A DNA stretch of 41,732 nt from Deltaproteobacteria bacterium. GTDB taxonomy: Bacteria > Myxococcota_A > UBA9042 > DTJE01. The DNA lies in NCBI GenBank assembly GCA_029555025.1, contig JAKPTZ010000155.1:1-41732 (forward strand). The letters are read 5' to 3'. The notes beneath the pieces are model-generated. The model did not search any database, was not told the DNA's origin, and worked only from the letters and a program-made list of their open reading frames with translations. Positions 15,559 to 24,495 of the stretch are shown here, piece after piece. How positions within the stretch are numbered: the first letter of the stretch is position 1; each line of letters begins with the position of its first letter. Made by a program: the position numbers and the translations under genes.

Positions 15559-17802
15559 TCAGTCGAATACGACGCAGTCGATGAAGTAGTCCCCGTCCTT
15601 CTTGACCAGACCGTGGTTGTCCGTTTCAAATCCCGGGAACTTCCGGTTGAAAGAACGGGCGAACTTCAGGTAGTTGATGATCTTGGCGTTGAACCGCTCG
15701 CCAGGGATCAGAAGCGGGATTCCCGGCGGGTACGGCGTCAGCAGAACCGCGGTGACGCGACCTTCCAGGTCGTCGATCGGCACACGCTCGATCTCGCGGT
15801 GCGCCATCTTCGCGAACGCGTCGGCCGGCTTCATGGCCGGGATCATGTCCGAAAGGTACATCTCGGTGGTCAGCTTGGCCACGTCGTTCGCCTTATAGAC
15901 GTCGTGGATCTCGTCGCAAAGGTTGCGCAACCCCATCCTTTCGTAAACCGGGTACTTGGCCACGAATTCCGGCATGACCTTCCACATCGGCTGGTTGCGG
16001 TCGTAAAGGTCCTTGAACTGCTGCAGTTCGGACATCAGGGTGTTCCAGCGGCCCTTGGTAATGCCGATCGTGAACATGATGAAGAACGAATACAGGCCCG
16101 TCTTTTCAACGATGACACCGTGTTCGGCCAGGTACTTCGTCACGATAATCGCCGGGATTCCCCAGTCGGCGAAGTCGCCGTCCACGTCCAGCCCGGGGGT
16201 CACGACCGTTCCCTTGATCGGGTCCAGCATGTTGAAGCCGGTCGCCAGCTTGCCGAAACCATGCCAGTGATCGTCGTTCTTCAGCATCCAGTCCGACGGA
16301 TCCCCGATGCCTTCCTCGGCAAGCTCGTCCGGACCCCAGACCTTGAACCACCAGTCGTCGCCCCACTCGGCCTCGACCTTGCGCATGGCGCGACGGAAGT
16401 CCAGCGCCTCCTTGATCGATTCCTCGACCAGCGACTTGCCGCCGGGCTGCTCCATCATGGCCGCCGCAACGTCGCACGACGCAATGATCGCGTACTGCGG
16501 CGACGTCGATGTGTGCATCAGGAACGCCTCATTGAAAACGTCGCGGTCAAGTTGCCTGGTCTCACTGTCCTGGCACAGGATCTGGGAAGCCTGGGACAGG
16601 CCGGCCAGCAGTTTGTGCGTCGATTGCGTGGAAAACACCAGCGATTCGCGGCATCGCCTGCTGCTTTTTCCGATCGCGTGAAAGCCCTTGTAGAACTTGT
16701 GGAACGTCGCGTGCGGCAGCCATGCTTCGTCGAAATGCAGGGTGTCGATGTGCCCGTCCAGCATTTCCTTGATTTCTTCGTCGTTGTAAATGACGCCGTC
16801 GTATGTCGATTGCGTGATCGTCAGGACACGCGGCTTCGTTTCCGGGTCGTTCTTCAGGATCTCGGCCGTGAACGGGTTGGCCATCATCTTCTTTTTGATG
16901 TTTTCCCATTCGAACTCGGAACGCGGGATCGGCCCGATGATTCCCAGGTTGTTGCGTGTCGGCATCAGGAAGACCGGCAGCGCGCCGGTCAGCATGATTG
17001 CGTGAAGCACCGACTTGTGGCAGTTGCGATCGACGACCACGATGTCCCCGGGGGCGACGGTCGAGTTCCACACAATCTTGTTGGACGTCGATGTCCCGTT
17101 CGTGACGAACAGAAGGTGATCGCAGTTGAATATGCGCGCGGCATTGCGTTCCGCCGCGGCGACCGGGCCGGTGTGATCCAGAAGCTGGCCAAGTTCCTCG
17201 ACCGCGTTGCATACGTCGGCGCGCAGCATGTTTTCGCCGAAAAACTGGTGAAACATCTGACCGACCGGGGACTTAAGGAATGCGACCCCTCCGGAATGGC
17301 CCGGGCAGTGCCACGAATAGCTGCTGTCGGCAGCGTAGTGGGTCAGGGCCCGGAAGAATGGTGGCGGCAGCGAATCGACGTACGACTTGGCCTCGCGGAC
17401 GACGTAGCGTGCGATGAATTCCGGCGTGTCCTCGAACATGTGGATGAAGCCGTGCAGTTCCTTCAGCACGTCGTTCGGGATGTGGCGGGCCGTCCTGGTT
17501 TCCCCGTAAAGGAACAGCGGGATGTCGGTATTGCGGAACCGGATTTCTTCAACAAATGCGCGAAGTTCGTCAATGGTCTGTTCAGGTTCGTTGGCCAGTT
17601 CATCGTCGTCCATCGAAAGGATGAACGCGGATGCGCGGCTTTGCTGCTGGGCAAACGACGCAAGGTCGCCATAGCTGGTCACGCCCACGACCTCGAAGCC
17701 CTCGGCCTCGATGGCGGCGGCAAGGGCGCGGATGCCGAGCCCGGACGTGTTCTCCGAACGGAAGTCTTCGTCGATGATGATGACAGGGAAATGAAATTTC
17801 AT
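15559..17802 (-). CDS. Orn/Lys/Arg decarboxylase, fold-type I PLP enzyme
   Basis: The 747-residue length fits the biodegradative arginine/lysine/ornithine decarboxylases (AdiA, CadA, SpeF ~710-760). The N-terminal ~130 residues form the receiver-like wing domain. The PLP core has SSYSWHCPGHSGG, TNGTSTSNKIV, FDEAWLPHATFHKFY and the Schiff-base Lys397 in FSTQSTHKLL. The C-terminal domain carries the typical LLTPYPPGIPLLIPGERF. It removes CO2 from a basic amino acid to form a polyamine (agmatine, cadaverine or putrescine), used in acid resistance or polyamine supply. The substrate cannot be fixed by eye; the AWLPH segment recalls arginine decarboxylases. An AAGGAA site precedes ATG 17802 and a strong promoter lies 76 bp upstream. 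No antiporter partner gene is adjacent. Confidence 0.92.
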   Translation of the reverse strand: MKFHFPVIIIDEDFRSENTSGLGIRALAAAIEAEGFEVVGVTSYGDLASFAQQQSRASAFILSMDDDELANEPEQTIDELRAFVEEIRFRNTDIPLFLYGETRTARHIPNDVLKELHGFIHMFEDTPEFIARYVVREAKSYVDSLPPPFFRALTHYAADSSYSWHCPGHSGGVAFLKSPVGQMFHQFFGENMLRADVCNAVEELGQLLDHTGPVAAAERNAARIFNCDHLLFVTNGTSTSNKIVWNSTVAPGDIVVVDRNCHKSVLHAIMLTGALPVFLMPTRNNLGIIGPIPRSEFEWENIKKKMMANPFTAEILKNDPETKPRVLTITQSTYDGVIYNDEEIKEMLDGHIDTLHFDEAWLPHATFHKFYKGFHAIGKSSRRCRESLVFSTQSTHKLLAGLSQASQILCQDSETRQLDRDVFNEAFLMHTSTSPQYAIIASCDVAAAMMEQPGGKSLVEESIKEALDFRRAMRKVEAEWGDDWWFKVWGPDELAEEGIGDPSDWMLKNDDHWHGFGKLATGFNMLDPIKGTVVTPGLDVDGDFADWGIPAIIVTKYLAEHGVIVEKTGLYSFFIMFTIGITKGRWNTLMSELQQFKDLYDRNQPMWKVMPEFVAKYPVYERMGLRNLCDEIHDVYKANDVAKLTTEMYLSDMIPAMKPADAFAKMAHREIERVPIDDLEGRVTAVLLTPYPPGIPLLIPGERFNAKIINYLKFARSFNRKFPGFETDNHGLVKKDGDYFIDCVVFD

Positions 17803-17877
17803 GCCGTTTCCTTATGGAACCAAAGTGTTGATTGTCATCAGGGCCCGGAAACCGGAGCCCCCCCTTTTTCTGCGCAA

Positions 17878-17905
17878 AGTGTAGGGCAAAAGTCCCCCAT
17901 GTCAA
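17878..17905 (-). promoter_or_regulatory. Promoter of the decarboxylase gene
   Basis: On the minus strand TTGACA (17905-17900) and TACACT (17883-17878) are separated by 16 bp, a near-consensus sigma70-type promoter. It gives a leader of ~70 bases that includes a CCGGTTTCCGGGCC-type GC-rich stem region before the gene. Confidence 0.65.
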
Positions 17906-18123
17906 TCATGGAATTCCCCTTGCCGCATGGGAACTTGCAAAGCGTTTGTTAAGGGATCGGATGGCCTTGTTTTAATTCGGTTTCGGCTTGTGCGAATTTG
18001 ACTGTCCGGGGGCGCGGCGGGACAATCGGCCGGGGCGTGCCAGGGCCTTGTTGCCGTCCCTGTTCCGATCCCTGTATCGGCGGGTCACATTCGCCCGATG
18101 CCGTGTCCTTTTGCGGGGTGTTT
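17906..18123. other. Divergent intergenic region without recognised gene
   Basis: Together with the decarboxylase leader this makes a 321-bp gap between divergent genes. It holds the decarboxylase promoter at its left side and presumably the Sel1-repeat gene promoter to the right, but I see no convincing -35/-10 pair for the latter. No tRNA or small RNA fold was recognised. The Sel1 frame is open upstream to ~17998, but the extension does not look like protein. Confidence 0.5.
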
Positions 18124-19464
18124 ATGAAGATGTCCTTAAAGGGATTTGTCGGATCCGCCATCCTGGTTGCCTCAATTGGAATTTGCGTCTCGGCCGGGGC
18201 CCAGGAAGCCGGGATGACCTTTGACCGCGAAACGAAGGCCTGCGATGCGGGGCGGGGCGATTCGTGCTTCAACGTTGCCCTGATGTACCTGACCGGCAAG
18301 GGCGGCCAGGGTCAGGACCAGGCCAGGGCGCGCGAGAAGTTCATGCGAGCGTGCGAAATCGGCCTGCCGAAGGGATGCGGGGCGCTCGGCAATATGCTGT
18401 ACCGCGGCGAGGGTGGCGACGTGGATCGGGCCGCGGCCAGGCCGATGCTGCAGAAGGGCTGCGACGGGGGCGATCCGGTCGCGTGCAGCCTTCTGGGGGC
18501 AATGTTCATAAAGGGCGAACAGGGGCCAAGGGACGTTCAGACCGCCTGGAAGTCTTTCAACCTGGCGTGCGACGGCGGTGTTGCGTCTGCCTGTCATGAC
18601 ATGGGCGCGATGATTATCAACGGCGAGACCACCGGAAAGGATCTGGCCAGGGCGCGCGACCTGATGAAGAAGGCCTGCGAAGGCGGTTACATGCCCGGCT
18701 GCGAGGGGGCGGCGCTTATTGGAATGACGGAAGACCCGAAACTGGCCGACGAGAATGGCGCAAGGTCGATGTTCGCGAAGGCCTGTCATGGCGGTCTTGC
18801 CTCTTCGTGCGGCGCCCTGGCGACGATGTACATGCGGGGAACCGGTGGACCCAGGGACGAGGAAGGCGCGATGGGGTTGTTCAGGCGGGCCTGCGACGAC
18901 GGACACGCCGAGTCGTGCAGGATGCTGGGCCTGCTTCTGCGTGACGGCGACGGGGACAAGGTTCCGGGGGACCCGACGGCCGCCGCCCGCGCGTTCAGGC
19001 AGGGCTGCGACAAGGGCAACATGGACTGCTGCCTGATGCTTGGCGCCGTGCTGGCCGCGGCCAGCGATCCGATTTCGAAAAAGACGTCCGTCACCTATTT
19101 TGACAAGGCATGCAGGGCCGGCCTTGAAATTGCCTGTTTCCAGATGGGTATGGTCTTGAAGAACGACACCAGCAAGTTCGCGCAGAAGCACTTCCGGCCG
19201 GCCCTGGAGAAGGCGTGCGCCAAAGCATACGGGCCTGGATGCATGGAACTGGCGATCGCGTACGAGATGGGTATCGGCGGGCCAAAGGATCCGAAAAAGG
19301 CGTTCGAAGCCGCCGAAAAGGCGTGCGATGTCGAGTGGGCCGAGGGCTGCCTGCTGCTTGCCAGGTACTACAAGGACGGCATCGGATGCGAACCTGATGA
19401 GGTCGAGGCCCGCATCAGCCGAACCCGCGCCTGCGACCTCGGCACCGGAGAAGCCTGCGATTAA
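18124..19464 (+). CDS. Secreted Sel1/TPR-like repeat protein with paired cysteines (Hcp type)
   Basis: The protein has 446 residues from ATG 18124 behind GGGGTG. A signal peptide (KMSLKGF, then a hydrophobic core ending SAGAQ) is followed by eleven ~36-residue Sel1 repeats and a partial twelfth. Each begins with a variant of 'ACDxGxxxxC' and contains GxxYxxGxG-type turns. The two cysteines per repeat would form an intra-repeat disulfide, as in Helicobacter cysteine-rich proteins, which fits an oxidising periplasm or cell exterior. Such solenoids bind proteins or peptidoglycan. No enzymatic residues are apparent. It stands alone between divergent and convergent neighbours, so there is no operon context. 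Repeat 5 lacks the usual GxG turn, and repeat 8 has a CC pair. Confidence 0.88.
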   Translation: MKMSLKGFVGSAILVASIGICVSAGAQEAGMTFDRETKACDAGRGDSCFNVALMYLTGKGGQGQDQARAREKFMRACEIGLPKGCGALGNMLYRGEGGDVDRAAARPMLQKGCDGGDPVACSLLGAMFIKGEQGPRDVQTAWKSFNLACDGGVASACHDMGAMIINGETTGKDLARARDLMKKACEGGYMPGCEGAALIGMTEDPKLADENGARSMFAKACHGGLASSCGALATMYMRGTGGPRDEEGAMGLFRRACDDGHAESCRMLGLLLRDGDGDKVPGDPTAAARAFRQGCDKGNMDCCLMLGAVLAAASDPISKKTSVTYFDKACRAGLEIACFQMGMVLKNDTSKFAQKHFRPALEKACAKAYGPGCMELAIAYEMGIGGPKDPKKAFEAAEKACDVEWAEGCLLLARYYKDGIGCEPDEVEARISRTRACDLGTGEACD

Positions 19465-19479
19465 GCCTTTTGTCTGCAG

Positions 19480-20145
19480 CTAGTCAGTTGACGGGCAGAA
19501 GGGCTCAGACAGCGGGGTCAGTACTGACGTGCCCTCCAGTTTTCCCGTGGTTCTGTCGAAATCCATGAATTTTGCGCGCTGCGGCGTGAATTCCAGGCGT
19601 CTGACCAACCCGTCGCCCGGACCCCCGTACCAGTAGATGCCGATACCGTCTGTTCGAATTTCAAAGCCCTCGGGGGCGAAGTCAAAAATGAGTTTCTTCT
19701 TGTCCCTGTTGTATCTTACGGTGACGGGTTCGACCTCGGTTGCGTCTGGTGGAAAACCACCTTCAGGTCCCCAGACCTCGCAGGGAATCGCATCGAACCA
19801 GTCGTCAGGCATTCGCTCAAGGCAGACCGGCGTTATGGGCGGCCCTGGTTCAATTCCCTGCTTCGGGTCGTCCGGTACCGCGAAGTCGTCCCACCACATG
19901 GCCGGCTCCGGGCAACCATCCCCAAGGTCATCAGGCAAGGAATCCAAGGTGGAGTCTGTTGGCTGGTTCTGTTCGTCTGCCGTGTCAAAATGGACCAAGC
20001 CGTGATCCTGAACGTCGACATCCGTCGTCGAACTGGCGTCAAGCAGTATGTCCTCGCCAGCATCAAAATGTTCGACTGCCGACGAGCATCCGAAGACCAA
20101 TAGCCCTGCAAGAATCGTCGAGACTGGACCATTTGTTGGAGTCAT
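19480..20145 (-). CDS. Small lipoprotein of unknown function
   Basis: The protein has 221 residues from ATG 20145 behind AAGGGG. The signal ends in LLVFGC, a lipobox, and is followed by an Asp/Thr-rich linker (~residues 20-65). A ~150-residue beta-rich domain with four Cys (GDGCPEPAM, PVCLERMP, IPCEVWGP, and one near the C-terminus) follows. The segments VRYNRDKKKLIFDFAP and GIGIYWYGGPG suggest a beta-sandwich, but no family is recognised. Base composition is intermediate between the GC-rich surroundings and the AT-rich protease gene that precedes it in the same direction, 30 bp away, so the two may have been acquired together. The function is unknown. Confidence 0.7.
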   Translation of the reverse strand: MTPTNGPVSTILAGLLVFGCSSAVEHFDAGEDILLDASSTTDVDVQDHGLVHFDTADEQNQPTDSTLDSLPDDLGDGCPEPAMWWDDFAVPDDPKQGIEPGPPITPVCLERMPDDWFDAIPCEVWGPEGGFPPDATEVEPVTVRYNRDKKKLIFDFAPEGFEIRTDGIGIYWYGGPGDGLVRRLEFTPQRAKFMDFDRTTGKLEGTSVLTPLSEPFCPSTD

Positions 20146-20175
20146 AGACACCCCTTTCCGTGTATGTCAGCGGAA

Positions 20176-23100
20176 CTAGTACCGCCCAAGGAACGAGGCT
20201 CGCCTCATTGAAATCCCGTCGACAAAGAGAACCTCTGTTCCCGTAGCGTTTGCTTCATTCAGCTCGTATTCCTTAAACGAAATTCCTTTGGAGGTTGATA
20301 TTCCCAACTTGTAGGGACGAGTGAATATGTAGTTGGAATGAATTGCATCGCCGTCGTTACCATCCCAACGCTGGAGAATCGAAAAGTAGGCTGACGACGG
20401 ATTCAGATAGTCCTTCCATCCCAAGTAGAGATACTTGCCAGCAGATGGGTAAGCAGAATTCCTAACAGTCACGGCAATCTTGGCGTCAGTAGTCGAAGAT
20501 GGCGCGGAGTTGTGGACAGCAACTGTGCCTCCGACCACGTCGTCTGAGGTCATCCTTGAAACCTTGAGTCTACGGTAATCTTGTGTCGAAGCACTCGCGT
20601 ACACCAAGTACAGAAATGGCATCGCCTGCTCCTGGTAGGGTAACCCGTTTAGACCAGAGCCCGCCGCCGCCCCAACGCCGGGCCTTCCCTTAACATTAAG
20701 ACTCTTGTGGTAGGTCCCAGTGTAAGGCATCCAGTCATCCACAGACCCCGTACATCCGTAGGTTGGCTCCAGACACTTGCTAACGTAAAGATAAGATGAA
20801 CCCAATTTGCGGTAGACGATATATAAAAATTCATTGAATTTAACTGCCTCAAAGTCCCCGTCGACCGCGATGCCGGCGCCAAGGCCTCCCAAAGAATATG
20901 GCCCCCATATGCTCCCGCTACCGGTAATGTACTTGAACTTCACGATACCATCATCCTTATCGGCCCAGAAAATATGAAGTCGTTCATTGTAGATAACCAT
21001 CGTCGGGGCAGATCCAGAGTCGGCATCGGTCCATGAAATCTCTTGGTAACCACTTCCATTATGATATCGGACCTTTATTGTGCCAGTCCCATTCTCTTTC
21101 CACGCGTAGAAGTTTTTATCGCTTGAAGATAAGCTCCAACTAGAAAACAGTATCGATGAGATTGGTCGATCGGTGGTCCCATACGTGGAAACGGAATACT
21201 CGCTTGCAAACATTCCAATTGCACCAAGAGCGTTCTTGGTGGCGTTCGCGAAGAGGCCTGAGTTTGCAATCAATTCATATGCAAAGTCCTGCAACGTCGT
21301 AGATGTGTCCATTGCGCCTTGCTGGATAACATCCGAATATATCCTACTGACGCTCGATAGACCGGCCCCCGAAAAAACTTGTCCCATGGACTCCCCTTCG
21401 CCGTTCTCTAAGAACGTAGCTGAACCTTCAGCCCAGACTCGAATGAACCGAGTCCAAATGCCGCGGTTATTGTTGTAGTTTGCGCTGGTATTGCATTCGT
21501 TCCAGCTTTGGCATGTTTCTCCGGTGGGACAGTCCACGTCGCTGGAACAGTTGGTAAGGGATGCACTGCATGCGCGCCGAAACCGACAATCCTCCCATGG
21601 GCCGCAGTCAGAATCAGTTGAACAAGCGACCCCAGTATAGTCAGACCAATCGAGCATACCGTCGAGGCATTTTCCACTATCAAAAACGAACCGTTGCGCG
21701 TAAGGCAAGTAATCAAGAGACGAACTGGGATAATCCAGCCCCCAAACTTCATCGAAGAAAGCGCTTTGGTTATAATCACCCCAAGTCTGGCTGAAGTGGC
21801 CTGCAGCAAAAAGTGCACCGTGGATTTCTGCGTGGATTTCATTTGCACATTCGTTCGGATAATACAGGTTTCCAGCCTCGGCACGGATCCCGTGGCCGAA
21901 TTCATGACCGAAAAAACGATACTTTTTGGCCCATCCTTGGAAATCCGTATTGAGCAATGGCGTTTGTGAGCCATCATGCAAATACATGTAATTATCGTTC
22001 CAGTCGAACCGACCCGCCGCGCTAGTAAGATTGTTGAGGTCAATGGCGATTCTCAGCCGAAGATCGTTTGGCGCAACACAGTCGTTGTTCCAGCTACATA
22101 TATCTAGTTCATTTTGCATCCAGACGTTCAAGGATTCCAATACTTCGTGCGACTCTGAAAAGAGATGATAGTACTGATATCCCGGGTCGATCCACCCATC
22201 CTCTGGTGTATATACATACACATATTCAGATACAGTTCCTCCCCATGGTTCCACGCAGTAGTACCGAAAATCACCCGGGGTCAAACGGCAGGACCAGTTG
22301 GAAGAAAAAGGTAGGGCATGGCACTGAGAGTCGCTGGAACATAACAGAGCACAGTTTCCTGCAACAGAGTAATATCCGGTTGGGCAGGAATACGGCGGTG
22401 GGTTAGGATAGCCCTGATAATCATATTGGTCGATTGGCGCAACGTTAGTTTCGATTTCAATAGGTATGTTATGGTCATCGGAGTGTCTAAGTGCCCATAC
22501 CTTTTTGGACTCAGCGTCTTCCAGAAGGGTATAGTTGCCCTTATTTGTCCGAATGAATTTCTCTACGACAGGGTGAGCGATCAGACTCCGTCCAGGCTTG
22601 TCGACGAAATACTTGACGCCAACAAATTCTTCAGTCTCAATCGGCTCATCATTGAGGTACTCACTAATTGAGACCGACTTCAACTGGCAAGGGTCTGAGT
22701 CCGAACTTGAGGTTCCACCAAAATCCCTTTCCTCGACTCCCGCAAGGAACGTTGATGTTATTGACATAAGTCGTTCACCTAGAGCATCGAAACGCAGGAT
22801 AATAGCAGAGCCCTCAATCTCCAGTCCTCCCAAAATTTGCTGGAATCTAACCGCAAAACCACCATCGCTGAGGGGTAAGATATCCGGCTCAGACAATTCT
22901 TCCGCAGAACATTTCACTCCAAGCGACTTCTCCAAGACTTCCATGACACAGTTTGCTTCATCAACTACATCTCCGATACCACAACCAAGGTCAGAAGTTT
23001 GAACAAGTCCTTCAGGTTTGTATATTAGTTTGGGAGCGCCAGAGTATCCCATTAACAGTAGAAGATCTTGGTCGGTGCGGGAGTCGAATAATTTCTCTAT

Positions 23101-23250
23101 GATTGAGATATTGGTTTCAATATCTTCCGAGGTCGCAGGGGCGGTGGAACCGAAAGGTCTCGATATGTCAGACTTCGCCACCATTGGCTTGGGGAGTACA
23201 AGCAGGATAGTGAGTATCGTAATCGCAAATGAAAGTTGATTTGTCTGCAT
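20176..23250 (-). CDS. Secreted thermolysin-like (gluzincin) metalloprotease, AT-rich gene
   Basis: The protein has 1024 residues. A signal peptide (ITILTILLVLPKPMVA) is followed by a ~200-residue propeptide-like region with FTP-like strands (GGFAVRFQQILGGLEIEG). Cys-rich segments follow, and then the zinc site His449-Glu450-x-x-His453 (FFGHEFGHGI). A likely third ligand, Glu471 in NEIHAEIHGALF, aligns with NEAISDIFG of thermolysin. Between the zinc site and the C-terminus lies a Cys-rich module with DSDCGPWEDC and DVDCPTGETC repeats. The last ~400 residues look like a beta-propeller. It is probably an exported protease. The gene is visibly AT-richer than its neighbours (24 G+C in the 60 bases from 22081, against 41 in the 60 from 18901) and uses codons such as ATA and TTA. 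No clear ribosome site is seen. Confidence 0.85.
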   Translation of the reverse strand: MQTNQLSFAITILTILLVLPKPMVAKSDISRPFGSTAPATSEDIETNISIIEKLFDSRTDQDLLLLMGYSGAPKLIYKPEGLVQTSDLGCGIGDVVDEANCVMEVLEKSLGVKCSAEELSEPDILPLSDGGFAVRFQQILGGLEIEGSAIILRFDALGERLMSITSTFLAGVEERDFGGTSSSDSDPCQLKSVSISEYLNDEPIETEEFVGVKYFVDKPGRSLIAHPVVEKFIRTNKGNYTLLEDAESKKVWALRHSDDHNIPIEIETNVAPIDQYDYQGYPNPPPYSCPTGYYSVAGNCALLCSSDSQCHALPFSSNWSCRLTPGDFRYYCVEPWGGTVSEYVYVYTPEDGWIDPGYQYYHLFSESHEVLESLNVWMQNELDICSWNNDCVAPNDLRLRIAIDLNNLTSAAGRFDWNDNYMYLHDGSQTPLLNTDFQGWAKKYRFFGHEFGHGIRAEAGNLYYPNECANEIHAEIHGALFAAGHFSQTWGDYNQSAFFDEVWGLDYPSSSLDYLPYAQRFVFDSGKCLDGMLDWSDYTGVACSTDSDCGPWEDCRFRRACSASLTNCSSDVDCPTGETCQSWNECNTSANYNNNRGIWTRFIRVWAEGSATFLENGEGESMGQVFSGAGLSSVSRIYSDVIQQGAMDTSTTLQDFAYELIANSGLFANATKNALGAIGMFASEYSVSTYGTTDRPISSILFSSWSLSSSDKNFYAWKENGTGTIKVRYHNGSGYQEISWTDADSGSAPTMVIYNERLHIFWADKDDGIVKFKYITGSGSIWGPYSLGGLGAGIAVDGDFEAVKFNEFLYIVYRKLGSSYLYVSKCLEPTYGCTGSVDDWMPYTGTYHKSLNVKGRPGVGAAAGSGLNGLPYQEQAMPFLYLVYASASTQDYRRLKVSRMTSDDVVGGTVAVHNSAPSSTTDAKIAVTVRNSAYPSAGKYLYLGWKDYLNPSSAYFSILQRWDGNDGDAIHSNYIFTRPYKLGISTSKGISFKEYELNEANATGTEVLFVDGISMRRASFLGRY

Positions 23251-23380
23251 GGCTTATTGTTCTAATGAGATTGTTCTATACTACCAAATACTTCTTGATT
23301 CGCATCCGTGTTTGTTTCTTTGAATTTGTTCGATGGCTCATTCTGCAGTTTGAAGTGTCATGATGTGATGTGGACTGGTC

Positions 23381-24493
23381 TTACGATCTCTTCCGATAAC
23401 TGACGACGGCCAGGGCGTTAAGGCCAACGGCGAAGCAGGCGAGGGCGGTCAGGGGCTGCAGCATGTCGGTGACGTGGCTTCCCTTCAGATAGACGCTGCG
23501 CATGACGATGATGAAGTACTTCAGGGGCAGGAAGTCGCTGATGCGCTGGGCCCAGTCCGGCATGCTTGCGACCGGGGTGTAAAGGCCGCCCAGAAAGATC
23601 ATCGTCACGACAAAGAAGAACATCATGAACATGGCCTGCTGGATCGTCTTTGCGAAGTTGGAAATAACCAGTCCCAGCCCGGACACCGCCAGCACGAACA
23701 CCGACGCGAACAGGTAGATGGTCCCGACCCCGCCCACAGGCGTCAGTCCGTAAAATGCCCAGGCCACGAAGAAGCAGATGTTCAAGGCCACGAACCCGAC
23801 CACCCAGTACGGGATCAGTTTGGCCAGGATGAACTCGAATCTGCGGACCGGGGTGACGTTCATCTGCTCGATGGTGCCCTTTTCCTTTTCGCCGACGATG
23901 TTCAGGGCGGGCAGGAAGCCGCACATCATCGTCAGCAGCATGACCATGATGGCCGGGACCATGAAAACCCGGTATTCCAGGTGCGGATTGAATCGATACC
24001 GCTGGATGATGTCGAACGACGGCGTCACCAGGCGGCCCGACGACGCCATCAGTTCCGCACGCAGTTCGCCCGCGTAGTCGTTGACGATGCCGGCCAGGTA
24101 TGCGCTGCCCAGGCCGCCCCGGGTGCCGTTTACCGTGTTCGCCGCGATCATCACCGCGGCCGAGCGCTGGCGGACCATGTCGCGTTCAAAGCCGGACGGG
24201 ATTTCCAGGATGATGTCGGCGGTGTCGTCCTCGATGCCGCGCAGCGCCCGTTCATAGCTGTCGGCCACCTGGGTGACGCGGAAGTATCCGGAAGCCGAGG
24301 CCTTCTGGGTCAGGCGGCGCGACATGGGGCTGTGGTCGTGGTCAACGATGGACAGGTTCATGTCCCGCACGTCGAAGTTGGCGACCAGCGGGAAAACAAG
24401 CAGGCTTACGAACGGGAACATGAAGACCATGCGCGGCAGGAACTTGTTCCGGCCGAACTGCTTGAATTCCTTTTCCAGCAGGTATCGAAGCAT
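23381..24493 (-). CDS. ABC-2 type efflux permease (YbhR-like)
   Basis: The protein has 370 residues from ATG 24493, which has GGAG five bases upstream; a GTG at 24499 overlaps the preceding stop. The topology is one N-terminal membrane helix (FLPRMVFMFPFVSLLVFPLV), a ~150-residue periplasmic domain, then about five helices with the ABC-2 signature region NIVGEKEKGTIEQMNVTPV. This is the YhhJ/YbhR/YbhS layout. It would pair with the adjacent second permease to form the membrane pore of a drug or lipid exporter. It is the last gene of a six-gene overlapping operon. The permeases are similar but not identical, which suggests a heterodimer. Confidence 0.9.
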   Translation of the reverse strand: MLRYLLEKEFKQFGRNKFLPRMVFMFPFVSLLVFPLVANFDVRDMNLSIVDHDHSPMSRRLTQKASASGYFRVTQVADSYERALRGIEDDTADIILEIPSGFERDMVRQRSAAVMIAANTVNGTRGGLGSAYLAGIVNDYAGELRAELMASSGRLVTPSFDIIQRYRFNPHLEYRVFMVPAIMVMLLTMMCGFLPALNIVGEKEKGTIEQMNVTPVRRFEFILAKLIPYWVVGFVALNICFFVAWAFYGLTPVGGVGTIYLFASVFVLAVSGLGLVISNFAKTIQQAMFMMFFFVVTMIFLGGLYTPVASMPDWAQRISDFLPLKYFIIVMRSVYLKGSHVTDMLQPLTALACFAVGLNALAVVSYRKRS

Positions 24494-24495
24494 GG

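Noticed and set aside
15613-17952. A 779-codon open frame on the plus strand opposite the decarboxylase gene
   Set aside because: It is the mirror of a highly conserved PLP enzyme in GC-rich DNA, has no ribosome site, and its translation is Arg/His/Val-rich without domain motifs.
17998-18123. An upstream extension of the Sel1-repeat gene starting at GTG 17998
   Set aside because: The extension is Gly/Arg/Cys-rich without a ribosome site, and the ATG at 18124 gives a clean signal peptide directly.
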